64,000 nucleotides of DNA, taken from contig NZ_AXBE01000012.1 in assembly GCF_000473165.1 (NCBI RefSeq), positions 107,644-171,643 of the forward strand, given 5' to 3'. How positions within the stretch are numbered: the stretch's first letter is position 1; every line of letters starts with the position of its first letter. The notes below the pieces were generated by a model. The model was given only the letters and a program-made list of their open reading frames with translations, made no database searches and was not told the origin of the DNA. This document shows, in pieces, positions 26,848 to 34,422 of the stretch. The position numbers and the translations under genes were made by a program. The DNA comes from Leisingera aquimarina DSM 24565. Lineage in GTDB: Bacteria; Pseudomonadota; Alphaproteobacteria; Rhodobacterales; Rhodobacteraceae.

Positions 26848-28887
26848 TTACACGGTATGCTCGCGCCGCCCGTATTTCTCGGCAATATCAATATTCTGGC
26901 CTAGGTCCATCGCCGCGCGGTAGCCGCTTTGCACGGCGGCGGCGATGAGATGCGGAGCTTCGGCATCGCCGATCCGGGCCACCGATTTGATGCCGGCCTC
27001 CTGCAGCCCGTCTCCCATCGCCTTCAGCCCGTCGTATAGCCTCAGAACCGGCAGGCGGCGAGTGAGGGGGATGATGGCGTCGCAGACAAAGATGCTGCGG
27101 GCGCCCGAGAATATGCAGGAAAGTACTGCTTCCCCCTTCTGTGCGGCCACCAGCATCCGATTGGGCACCACCGCGACGCCTGACTCGATCAAGGCGGCGT
27201 TCGACTGGTAGACCTCCGTGGTCCACTGTCCCCAATCGCAGGGGCGGCCTGCGGGTGTCACCAGGGTGACCCGGTGCCCCTCCTTGCGCAATTGCAGCGC
27301 CAGCACCGAGCCGAGGTAGTAGTGGTCGTCATCATAGATCACCACGTGATCCGCGTTAAGCGCTGCGCCGTTCAGCACGGTTTCTGCCGAAACGATCATG
27401 CCGGGCACTTCCTCCTCCAGCCCGGTGTCGGAATGTCGTCCGACGGTGTCCGTTGCCCAGACCGCCCCGGTGGCTGCAATCACATGGGAGACGTCCAAGT
27501 CCAGCACATCAGACGCCTCCAGCGGGCTTTCCGGATAGACCTCCACATTGGGCAGCTTTTCGATCTGCCCGACGCGCCAGTCGCGCACGCGGGCCCATTC
27601 GCTCATCCCCGGCAGGCGGGATTCGCGGGTGACACGCCCGCCCAGGGTCCGGCTGGCTTCTGCCAGCATCACCGAATGGCCGCGCTCGCCCAGCACCCGG
27701 GCCGCTTCCAGCCCGGCGGGGCCGGCGCCTACCACCAGCACCTTCTCAGGGGCTGTGCTGCGGCCAGTTTTCTCCGGATGCCAGCCCTGGCGCCATTCCT
27801 CGCCCATGGTCGGGTTCTGGGTGCAGCGCAGTGGCACCCCCAGAGAGTCGTGGGCGTAACAGATGTTGCAGCCGATGCATTCGCGGATGTCCTCGCTGCG
27901 CCCCTCTTCGATCTTCTTGGGCAGAAACGGATCGGCAATAGACGGCCGCGCCGCGCCGATAAGGTCCTGCCCGCCCTGGCGGATCACCTGCGCCATTGTG
28001 TCGGGCGAGGTGTAGCGGCCCACTGCCACCACCGGTTTCGAGGTCAGCGATTTCGCCTGCGCAATGCTGTCGGTGAATGAAGCTTCTTTCACAAACCGGC
28101 TCGCTCCCATCTCGACGCCGTAGTCGGGCACCACCAGATCCCAAAGGTCCGGCAGATCCGCCAGCATCGCAAAGGCGTCATAGCTTTCCGCATCCCCCAG
28201 TCCGACGCTGAAGCGGGTGGCGACGGCGCATTTGTGGCCGACCGCCTCTTTGGTTTCCTTGATCAGCTCGCGCACCAGCCGCACCCGGTTCTCCAAGGAG
28301 CCGCCGTATTCATCGCTGCGGGTGTTGTTTACCGGGTCAAGGAATTCCGACAGCAGGTAGCCGTGGGTGGCGTAGACGTAAACAACGTCGAACCCGGCCT
28401 CGACAGCCCGCAGCGCCGCATCGCGGTGCCATTTGCGGATGTTGCGGATGTCCTCGCGGTCGATCTTTCGCGCTTGGCCAGGATGCAGCACGGTGGCATC
28501 CGTCTGCGGCCGGTTGCGCAGGCCCAAGGGCGCCAGCCGGGTGCCGAAATTGGTCACCATGCCGCCGCCGATCCACAGCTCCACACCGGCCAGCGCGCCA
28601 TGCTCATGCACGGCGTCCGTCATCAGCCGGTTGGCGCGGATGTCATCCTGATCCCACAGCGCGGCATAGGGGTAATAGTCGTTGTCCGAGGTCGGGTGGA
28701 TTGAGCAGAACTCGGTGTTCACAACACCCCAGCCGCCTTCTGCCTTCATCCCGCGCATCGCCGCCACGGTCCGCGGCCGCCGCCAACCCATGCCCGCGCA
28801 GTGCGGCACCTGGTAGAACCGGTTTTTTGTCTCCACCGGGCCGATTTTCAGCGGCTGGCACAGGATGTCATGACGGGGATCGCGCAT
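26848..28887 (-). CDS. TMADH/DgcA-family flavin oxidoreductase with 4Fe-4S centre (first copy)
   Basis: 679 residues. An N-terminal old-yellow-enzyme FMN barrel (about 1-335; EYGGSLENRVRLVRELI) is followed by the 4Fe-4S cluster with Cys near 337, 340, 343 and 355 (CIGCNICYAHDSLGVPLRC), then a C-terminal dinucleotide domain (VLVVGAGPAGLEAARVLGER). The family includes trimethylamine and histamine dehydrogenases and the demethylases DgcA and StcD, which oxidise N-methyl amines to formaldehyde. ATG 28887 has AAAGG in front; an upstream TTG at 28893 is possible. It is divergent from the binding-protein gene across a 20-bp palindrome. Partner DgcB or ETF genes are not in the window. Confidence 0.87.
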   Translation of the reverse strand: MRDPRHDILCQPLKIGPVETKNRFYQVPHCAGMGWRRPRTVAAMRGMKAEGGWGVVNTEFCSIHPTSDNDYYPYAALWDQDDIRANRLMTDAVHEHGALAGVELWIGGGMVTNFGTRLAPLGLRNRPQTDATVLHPGQARKIDREDIRNIRKWHRDAALRAVEAGFDVVYVYATHGYLLSEFLDPVNNTRSDEYGGSLENRVRLVRELIKETKEAVGHKCAVATRFSVGLGDAESYDAFAMLADLPDLWDLVVPDYGVEMGASRFVKEASFTDSIAQAKSLTSKPVVAVGRYTSPDTMAQVIRQGGQDLIGAARPSIADPFLPKKIEEGRSEDIRECIGCNICYAHDSLGVPLRCTQNPTMGEEWRQGWHPEKTGRSTAPEKVLVVGAGPAGLEAARVLGERGHSVMLAEASRTLGGRVTRESRLPGMSEWARVRDWRVGQIEKLPNVEVYPESPLEASDVLDLDVSHVIAATGAVWATDTVGRHSDTGLEEEVPGMIVSAETVLNGAALNADHVVIYDDDHYYLGSVLALQLRKEGHRVTLVTPAGRPCDWGQWTTEVYQSNAALIESGVAVVPNRMLVAAQKGEAVLSCIFSGARSIFVCDAIIPLTRRLPVLRLYDGLKAMGDGLQEAGIKSVARIGDAEAPHLIAAAVQSGYRAAMDLGQNIDIAEKYGRREHTV

Positions 28888-28925
28888 CGGCAAGGACCTT
28901 TCAGGAGGCGGGTTTCATCTCTAAT

Positions 28926-28945
28926 TTATTTGAGCGCTCAAATAA
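28926..28945. promoter_or_regulatory. Candidate TetR operator 2 (20-bp perfect palindrome)
   Basis: TTATTTGAGCGCTCAAATAA is fully self-complementary over 20 bp and lies between the divergent TMADH-like and substrate-binding-protein genes. It contains the same 14-bp core as the site beside the TetR gene. Confidence 0.75.
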
Positions 28946-29053
28946 TTCTTGTGTCAAGCCGATTTCCCTCCTAACCTTTTCCTATCACGGCCGGACCTGT
29001 GCCTGAGAGGGTAAAGCGCGGGGGAATAGGGCCGCGGCAACAGGGAGACTTTC

Positions 29054-30115
29054 ATGAAAATTTTGAAAACAGCCACGGCGCTTGGCATGGTCCTGTCCCT
29101 TCAGGCAGGCGCGATCCTGGCCGCCGATGCGGACCTGACCGTATTCGACTGGGCCGGCTATGAGGATCCTGAGTTCTTCTCTGCCTATATCGCAGAGCAC
29201 GGGGACGGTCCGACCTTTGCCTTTTTCGGGGATGAGGAAGAAGCCTTCCAGAAACTGCGTTCGGGGTTCCGCGCGGATGTTGTGCACCCCTGCTCGCAAT
29301 CGGTCCCGAAATGGATCGAGGCAGGGCTGCTGGCACCGCTCAACACCGCCCGGATCGAGCGTTGGGATGAGCTGGAGCCGAGTTTCCGCGACATCGAGGC
29401 CTACACCAAGGATGGTAAGAGCTACTTCATCCCGGCCGACTGGGGCAACACCGCGGTCACCTATCACACGGAACACCTGAGCGAAGCGGATGTGGCCAGC
29501 CTGCAGGCGTTTGCGGATCCCAAGCACCAGGGACGGATATCCATCGGCGACAATGTGGATGACGCTTACGCCCTGGGGTTCCTGGCAACTGGTGTCACAG
29601 ACTGGACCAACGCAACGGACGCGCAATTCCAGGCGGCCTCCGGCTTCCTGCGCAAGGTGCATCAGAATGTGCGCACCTACTGGTCCGACGGCGCCTCGCT
29701 GGCGCAGTTGATGCAAAGCGGCGAAGTTTATATGGCCTGGGCCTGGAACGAGACCTACTCAACGATGAGCTACGAAGGCCACCCGATCGCAATCAGGCGC
29801 GACACCGAAGAGGGCGCATCCAGCTGGGTTTGCGGCTATGCGAAACTCGCCAATGCGCCCGGCTCCGAAGACAAGTTCTATGACTTCATCAACGCCTGGC
29901 TGGAACCGAAAACCGCCAATTATCTCGTCAGCAGCTGGGGCTATGGCCACGGCAATGCCAAGGCGATGGCGAACATGAACGCCGGGGACTTGGCGGCAAT
30001 GGGGCTTGAAAGCAGCGAAAGCCTGCGCGCCAAGACCCTGTGGCAGGCACCCGTTCCTTCGGCGTTGCGCGAGAAGATGATCGCTGAGTTTGAACTGATC
30101 AAGGCCGGGTTCTGA
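29054..30115 (+). CDS. ABC transporter substrate-binding protein, PotD/PotF-like (first copy)
   Basis: 353 residues. The signal peptide is MKILKTATALGMVLSLQAGA, cleaved near ILAADA, and the mature chain starts DLTVFDWAGYEDPEFF. DVVHPCSQSVPKWIEAGLL and YFIPADWGNTAVTYHTEH follow the polyamine-binding-protein pattern. The start has AGGGAGACTTTC upstream. The matching ATPase and permeases are convergent, 100 bp away on the minus strand. It is related to the binding protein at 43824, with both reading VFDW-GYED near the N-terminus. The ligand is probably a cationic or zwitterionic amine (inference). Confidence 0.88.
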   Translation: MKILKTATALGMVLSLQAGAILAADADLTVFDWAGYEDPEFFSAYIAEHGDGPTFAFFGDEEEAFQKLRSGFRADVVHPCSQSVPKWIEAGLLAPLNTARIERWDELEPSFRDIEAYTKDGKSYFIPADWGNTAVTYHTEHLSEADVASLQAFADPKHQGRISIGDNVDDAYALGFLATGVTDWTNATDAQFQAASGFLRKVHQNVRTYWSDGASLAQLMQSGEVYMAWAWNETYSTMSYEGHPIAIRRDTEEGASSWVCGYAKLANAPGSEDKFYDFINAWLEPKTANYLVSSWGYGHGNAKAMANMNAGDLAAMGLESSESLRAKTLWQAPVPSALREKMIAEFELIKAGF

Positions 30116-30140
30116 CACAAGCCCAGAACCACCGATAATG

Positions 30141-30172
30141 AAACGCCCCGCCGGTTTGGCGGGGCGTTTTCT
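30141..30172 (+). terminator. Rho-independent terminator
   Basis: AAACGCCCCGCC (30141-30152), GGTTT loop, GGCGGGGCGTTT (30158-30169): a perfect 12-bp stem followed by TCTTG on the plus strand. It lies 25 bp after the substrate-binding-protein stop and may also end minus-strand transcripts from the convergent ABC operon. Confidence 0.9.
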
Positions 30173-30214
30173 TGTTTGCCGAAGTGCTTTACGAGGGGTG
30201 TCGTCCGGCCCTCT

Positions 30215-31318
30215 CTATTGGAACAGCACGATGGAGTCCGCGCCCCACCCCACCGGCACCTCGCTGCCGGGCGGCACGATGGACCGGCCTGCGGTGTTGC
30301 GCATCGAGATGGTCACATCCTCGGCGTGGCCCGGCAGGCGCACGCTGTAGTAGGTCATGTCGCCATAGTAGGCGGTGCCCGTTACCTCGCCCCTGGCAAC
30401 GTGTTCGGTCTGCTCGCTGCCTTCGAACAGGATGGTCAGCATCTCCGGGCGGATGCCGATGGTCTCCAGGTTCCGCAAGTCCAGCCCTTCGGGGACCTGC
30501 GCCGACGACAGCTCGATGCTGCCAAGCGCCGGAATGTCGAGCGCCAGATGGCCGTTCATCCGGCCGGTGGCGCGGGCGTCGAGGAAGTTCATCACCCCGA
30601 TGAAGGATGCCACCCGCCGGTCTACAGGACGCCGGTATAGCTCCTCCGGCGAGGCCAGCTGGGCGATGCGGCCGTCGAACATCACCGCGATGCGGTCCGA
30701 CATGGTCAGCGCCTCCTCCTGGTCGTGGGTCACCAGGATGAAGGTGATGCCGAGCCGCTGCTGCAGCTGGCGCAGCTCCACCTGCATCTGGTCGCGCAGC
30801 TGCTTGTCGAGCGCCGACAGCGGCTCATCCAGCAGCACCACCTTGGGCTTCATCACCAGCGCCCGCGCCAGCGCCACCCGCTGGCGCTGACCGCCCGACA
30901 GCTCATGCGCAGCACGGGACCCCAGCCCGCCTAGATCCACCATCTGCAGCGCCTGTTCCACTTCGCGGGCGATCTCGGCCTTGGGCGTTTTGCGGGTCTT
31001 CAGGCCGTAGCCCACGTTCTCGGCCACGCAGAGGTGCGGGAAGATCGCATAGGACTGAAACACCATATTGGTGGGGCGCCGGTTGGCGGGGACGCCTGCC
31101 ATGTCCTCACCCGCGATCACGATGGTGCCGTCCGTCGGCGTCTCGAACCCGGCGATCATCCGCAGCAGGGTTGTCTTGCCGCAGCCCGAAGGCCCCAGCA
31201 GCGAGAAGAACTCGCTCTCGTGGATGGTTGCATTGATGCCTTTCAAAGCCTGGAAGCTTCCGAAGGTCTTGGTGACGCCCGCAAGGTCAATGATGGGCTT
31301 GGTAGATAGGCTGGCCAT
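30215..31318 (-). CDS. ABC transporter ATP-binding protein, PotA-like (first copy)
   Basis: About 367 residues. Walker A is LLGPSGCGKTTLLRM, the signature is HELSGGQRQRVALARAL, Walker B is VVLLDEPLSALDKQL, and the switch His is in FILVTHDQEEAL. A C-terminal TOBE domain follows (FIGVMNFLDARA onward), as in spermidine/putrescine importers. ATG 31318 has GGAGG eleven bases upstream; an in-frame TTG at 31327 lies too close to it. It is the last gene of the minus-strand Rieske-PotB-PotC-PotA run, placed so that uptake and first-step demethylation are co-expressed. Confidence 0.9.
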   Translation of the reverse strand: MASLSTKPIIDLAGVTKTFGSFQALKGINATIHESEFFSLLGPSGCGKTTLLRMIAGFETPTDGTIVIAGEDMAGVPANRRPTNMVFQSYAIFPHLCVAENVGYGLKTRKTPKAEIAREVEQALQMVDLGGLGSRAAHELSGGQRQRVALARALVMKPKVVLLDEPLSALDKQLRDQMQVELRQLQQRLGITFILVTHDQEEALTMSDRIAVMFDGRIAQLASPEELYRRPVDRRVASFIGVMNFLDARATGRMNGHLALDIPALGSIELSSAQVPEGLDLRNLETIGIRPEMLTILFEGSEQTEHVARGEVTGTAYYGDMTYYSVRLPGHAEDVTISMRNTAGRSIVPPGSEVPVGWGADSIVLFQ

Positions 31319-31319
31319 G

Positions 31320-32153
31320 TCAGGCAAATCCTCCGGTGGCTGAAGCTTCGATACCCTGTTTCCGCGCGGCGCGGCGGCGGAACCACTCGGCCAGGATCAA
31401 GAGCAGGACGGACAGGGCCAGCAGGATGGTCCCCAGCGCCATCACCGACGGCAGCTTTCCGGGGAAGCGCAGCTGGCTCCAGATGTAGACCGGCAGGGTG
31501 ACCTCCGTGCCGGTCAGGAAGAAGGCGATGATGAACTCATCCAGCGAGATGGTGAAGGTGATCAGCAGGCTGGACACCACGCCCGGCATGACCAGGGGCA
31601 GAACCACGCGGCGGAAGGTGCCCCAGCGGCTTTCGCCCAGGTCATAGGAGGCCTCCTCCAGGCTTTGATCCAGCCCCTGAAAGGCGGAGTTCAGGATGAC
31701 GATGGAGAACGGCGTGCAGATCAACACGTGGCCCAGAACCACGGTCGCCAGCGACAGCGGCATACCCAGCTGCATCAGCAGCACCAGCAAGGCTACCGCC
31801 ACGATGATTTCCGGCAGCACCAGCGGCAGCATGATGAAGCTCATGATGCCGCGTTTGGCGGGAAACCGGTAGCGCGCCGCAGCCCGCGCCGCGCAGGCGC
31901 CGAGAATGGTGCTCAGCACCGCCGACGACAGTCCAACGACCAGCGAATTCCGCACCGCGCCATGCAGGGATTCGGTCTGCCACAGCACGTCGAACCATTG
32001 GGTGGTGAAGCCGGTCAGCGGAAAGGAAATGATCGTGGCATCGTTGAAGGCAAACATCGGCAGCAGGATCACTGGCGCGTAGAGAAACACCATGTAGGCA
32101 ACGGCGTAGAGTGCCAGCCATTTGGCCGAAAGACCTTTTAAGGCGGATTTCAT
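31320..32153 (-). CDS. ABC transporter permease, PotC-like (first copy)
   Basis: 277 residues with about six membrane helices (MVFLYAPVILLPMFAFNDA at the N-terminus, TILLALSVLLLILAEWF at the C-terminus). The ATPase-docking EAA-type loop is EEASYDLGESRWGTFRRVVL. It starts in a 4-bp overlap with the PotB-like gene upstream, and its stop lies next to the PotA-like start. Inner-membrane half of the importer. Confidence 0.9.
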   Translation of the reverse strand: MKSALKGLSAKWLALYAVAYMVFLYAPVILLPMFAFNDATIISFPLTGFTTQWFDVLWQTESLHGAVRNSLVVGLSSAVLSTILGACAARAAARYRFPAKRGIMSFIMLPLVLPEIIVAVALLVLLMQLGMPLSLATVVLGHVLICTPFSIVILNSAFQGLDQSLEEASYDLGESRWGTFRRVVLPLVMPGVVSSLLITFTISLDEFIIAFFLTGTEVTLPVYIWSQLRFPGKLPSVMALGTILLALSVLLLILAEWFRRRAARKQGIEASATGGFA

Positions 32154-33007
32154 TGCACTTTGCCTCCAAACCGTTTGCCAAGAAGGAAAATCACTGCGCT
32201 GATGCTGGCTACGATCAGCATTGATGTGATTGCCAGCGCAGCCCCCAGCGGCGCGTTGTTTGCCTTGCCGAATTGAATCTGGATCATGTTGGCGATCATC
32301 AGCCCGTCGGTGCCGCCAACCAGTTTCGGGGTGATGAAATCGCCGATGGTCGGGATCAGCACGATCAGGGTGGAGGCGACCACACCGGGCATTGCCAAGG
32401 GCAGGGTGATCCGGAAGAACCGCCGCACCGGCCCGTCGCCCAGGTCTTCCGCCGCCTCCAGCAGCGAGCGGTCGATTTTCTCAAGCGCCACGAAAATCGG
32501 CAGGATCGCAAAGGGCGCCCAGGCGTGCGCCAGAGTCAGCACCACGGCGTTGGCATTGTAGAGCAGGAAGGTCAGTGGCTCGTCGATGATGCCCAATCCC
32601 GTGAATGCTGTGTTCAGCACACCGTTGTAGCCCAGGATGACTTTCCACAGGAACACCCGCAGCAGATAGCTGGTCCAAAAGGGCACGGTGATCAGGAACA
32701 GCCACAGCGCTTTGCGCTGCTTGACGTGAAAGGACAGGTAATAGGCGATCGGAAACGCCAGACCCACGGTCACCGCCGTGACGATCAGCGAGATATTCAG
32801 CGAGCGGAGCAGCAGCGCACGGTAGATTGGCTTGGTCCAGGCCTCGCGGTAGTTGTCCAGCGTGAGTGTGGTGTCGAGATCCAGATAGTTCTGGGTCCAG
32901 AAGCTGAACGTCAGCACCATCACCAGCGGTGCGGCCAGCATCAGCAGCGAATAGAGCAATGTCGGGCTGATCAATGCGAGGCCCTGGCGCCTCTCTCCGG
33001 TTAACAT
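32150..33007 (-). CDS. ABC transporter permease, PotB-like (first copy)
   Basis: 285 residues with six predicted helices (ALISPTLLYSLLMLAAPLVM near the N-terminus) and the docking loop LLEAAEDLGDGPVRRFFRIT. The frame is open upstream to 33169, but ATG 33007 is directly preceded by GGAGGAGCCAG and gives the usual N-terminus. It lies 58 bp after the Rieske gene and overlaps the PotC-like gene by 4 bp. Confidence 0.9.
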   Translation of the reverse strand: MLTGERRQGLALISPTLLYSLLMLAAPLVMVLTFSFWTQNYLDLDTTLTLDNYREAWTKPIYRALLLRSLNISLIVTAVTVGLAFPIAYYLSFHVKQRKALWLFLITVPFWTSYLLRVFLWKVILGYNGVLNTAFTGLGIIDEPLTFLLYNANAVVLTLAHAWAPFAILPIFVALEKIDRSLLEAAEDLGDGPVRRFFRITLPLAMPGVVASTLIVLIPTIGDFITPKLVGGTDGLMIANMIQIQFGKANNAPLGAALAITSMLIVASISAVIFLLGKRFGGKVQ

Positions 33008-33065
33008 TCCTGGCTCCTCCTGGCCGGTTTTCAAGGCGCCGCCGGTGCTGAGGCGGCGCCCGCAC

Positions 33066-34271
33066 TCATGTGCTGCCCTGCTGCGCGAGCAGTGCGGCGT
33101 TGCGGGCTTGCAGCTGCCCAGATTCCGGTTCGTCATGCTCCAGAACCGGAAACAGCTTGCGCAGCTCATCGTGGTAGCTGCGCACGCCGTGCTCCAAATC
33201 CGACAGGATCACGCCATCATAGCCGCTGGAGAAGGCCGCCTCCCAGCACCATTCGATCAGCTGCTCGTCCTCTTTTGAAGTGATCCGGTCGATCCGCCCG
33301 CTGAGGTAGCGCGCAGCGCGCAGCTGCCGGTCCTCGGAGGGCCGTTTGTAACAGGCGGCACGCTGGATGGTGCGGCCGTTTTCCACCGGAAACTCGTGGT
33401 AGAAGATCACCGAGTCCGGGTAGATGCCGAACACCAGGTTGGGGAAAAGCCCCAAATAGAGCCAGGCGGCTTGATGTTCGTCGTCGAGTGCCTCGGTGCG
33501 GGGCAGCAGCTTCTTGTAATTCTTCACACTCCACATCCGCCCGGAACCGGGGCGGAAAGCGCCGAACGACCGCGCAGCGCCATTGCTGAACGGCTGGTCT
33601 GCATAGTTGCTGCCGAACAGATCATGCAGGCCGGGATGCGCCAACGGCACATGGTAGCCTTCGTTGTCCACATCGCGGACGCATTTCCAGTTGGCGGCAA
33701 TTTCCGTGGAGCTGATTCCGCTCCCGTCCGGCAGCAGCTCTGCCAGGCCGTAAGGCGCCAGCTCTTCTTCGAACTGCGCCATCACCTCGGAAACGGCGGG
33801 CTGCGGTCCCGGCTTGAAACGGACAAAGACAAAACCGTGCCAGATGTCCATCTCAACCGGTTTCAGGCCCCATTCCACCGGATCCAGATCCGGCAGGGTC
33901 TCGGGCCGTGCTGCCCCGCGCAGGGTGCCATCCAGATTGAAGGCCCAGCCGTGGAACGGGCAGATGATAGCGTTCTTGCAATGGCCCTTGTCCTCAGCCA
34001 CGACACGGCTGCCGCGATGGCGACAAAGGTTGTGAAAGGCGCGCACTTCGCCATCCGCCCCACGGACCACCAAGGCCCGCTCGCCAGTGAAATCCGCGGC
34101 CATGAAATCGCCGGGCTCCGGCACATCATTGACGTGGCAGACAAGCTGCCAATGACGGCGGAATAATAGCTCCTTTTCTTCTTCCAGAAGTTCCGGATTG
34201 GTATAGCTCCACGCAGGCAATCCAGTACGGCCGGCTCTCGGATCAGATTTAAACAGCACGTCGTCCTTCAT
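33066..34271 (-). CDS. Rieske-type oxygenase alpha subunit, GbcA/Stc2-like (first copy)
   Basis: 401 residues. The Rieske 2Fe-2S ligands are C83-x-H85 and C104-x2-H107 (CRHRG ... CPFHGW). The mononuclear iron site lies in RDVDNEGYHVPLAHPGL, with His near 207 and 212. Relatives GbcA and Stc2 remove a methyl group from glycine betaine or stachydrine by monooxygenation. The ATG at 34271 has AAGGAGACCCAC upstream; the longer frame to 34307 is not needed. It heads the run with the ABC genes and is divergent from the MttB-like gene. A dedicated reductase is not found nearby. Confidence 0.88.
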   Translation of the reverse strand: MKDDVLFKSDPRAGRTGLPAWSYTNPELLEEEKELLFRRHWQLVCHVNDVPEPGDFMAADFTGERALVVRGADGEVRAFHNLCRHRGSRVVAEDKGHCKNAIICPFHGWAFNLDGTLRGAARPETLPDLDPVEWGLKPVEMDIWHGFVFVRFKPGPQPAVSEVMAQFEEELAPYGLAELLPDGSGISSTEIAANWKCVRDVDNEGYHVPLAHPGLHDLFGSNYADQPFSNGAARSFGAFRPGSGRMWSVKNYKKLLPRTEALDDEHQAAWLYLGLFPNLVFGIYPDSVIFYHEFPVENGRTIQRAACYKRPSEDRQLRAARYLSGRIDRITSKEDEQLIEWCWEAAFSSGYDGVILSDLEHGVRSYHDELRKLFPVLEHDEPESGQLQARNAALLAQQGST

Positions 34272-34313
34272 GTGGGTCTCCTTCCCTCTGACCGGAATCC
34301 GTAGCATTTTTTA

Positions 34314-34327
34314 TTTAAGCGCTCAAA
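34314..34327. promoter_or_regulatory. Candidate TetR operator 3 (one mismatch)
   Basis: TTTAAGCGCTCAAA differs from the TTTGAGCGCTCAAA core by one base. It lies 43 bp upstream of the Rieske start, between the divergent Rieske and MttB-like genes. Confidence 0.6.
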
Positions 34328-34387
34328 CAAAAAATTTTTGCCGGGATTTGCATTCGTGGCTGGACAAAGCAGGAATCCGGCCTCAAA

Positions 34388-34405
34388 TTTGAGCGGTCAC
34401 TCAAA
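34388..34405. promoter_or_regulatory. Half-sites TTTGAG/CTCAAA with wider spacing
   Basis: TTTGAG-CGGTCA-CTCAAA carries the same half-sites as the other palindromes but with 6 bp rather than 2 bp between them. It ends 17 bp before the MttB-like start, so it could be a second, weaker operator. It could also be a coincidence. Confidence 0.4.
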
Positions 34406-34422
34406 CGTCGAGGGGAGAAGCA

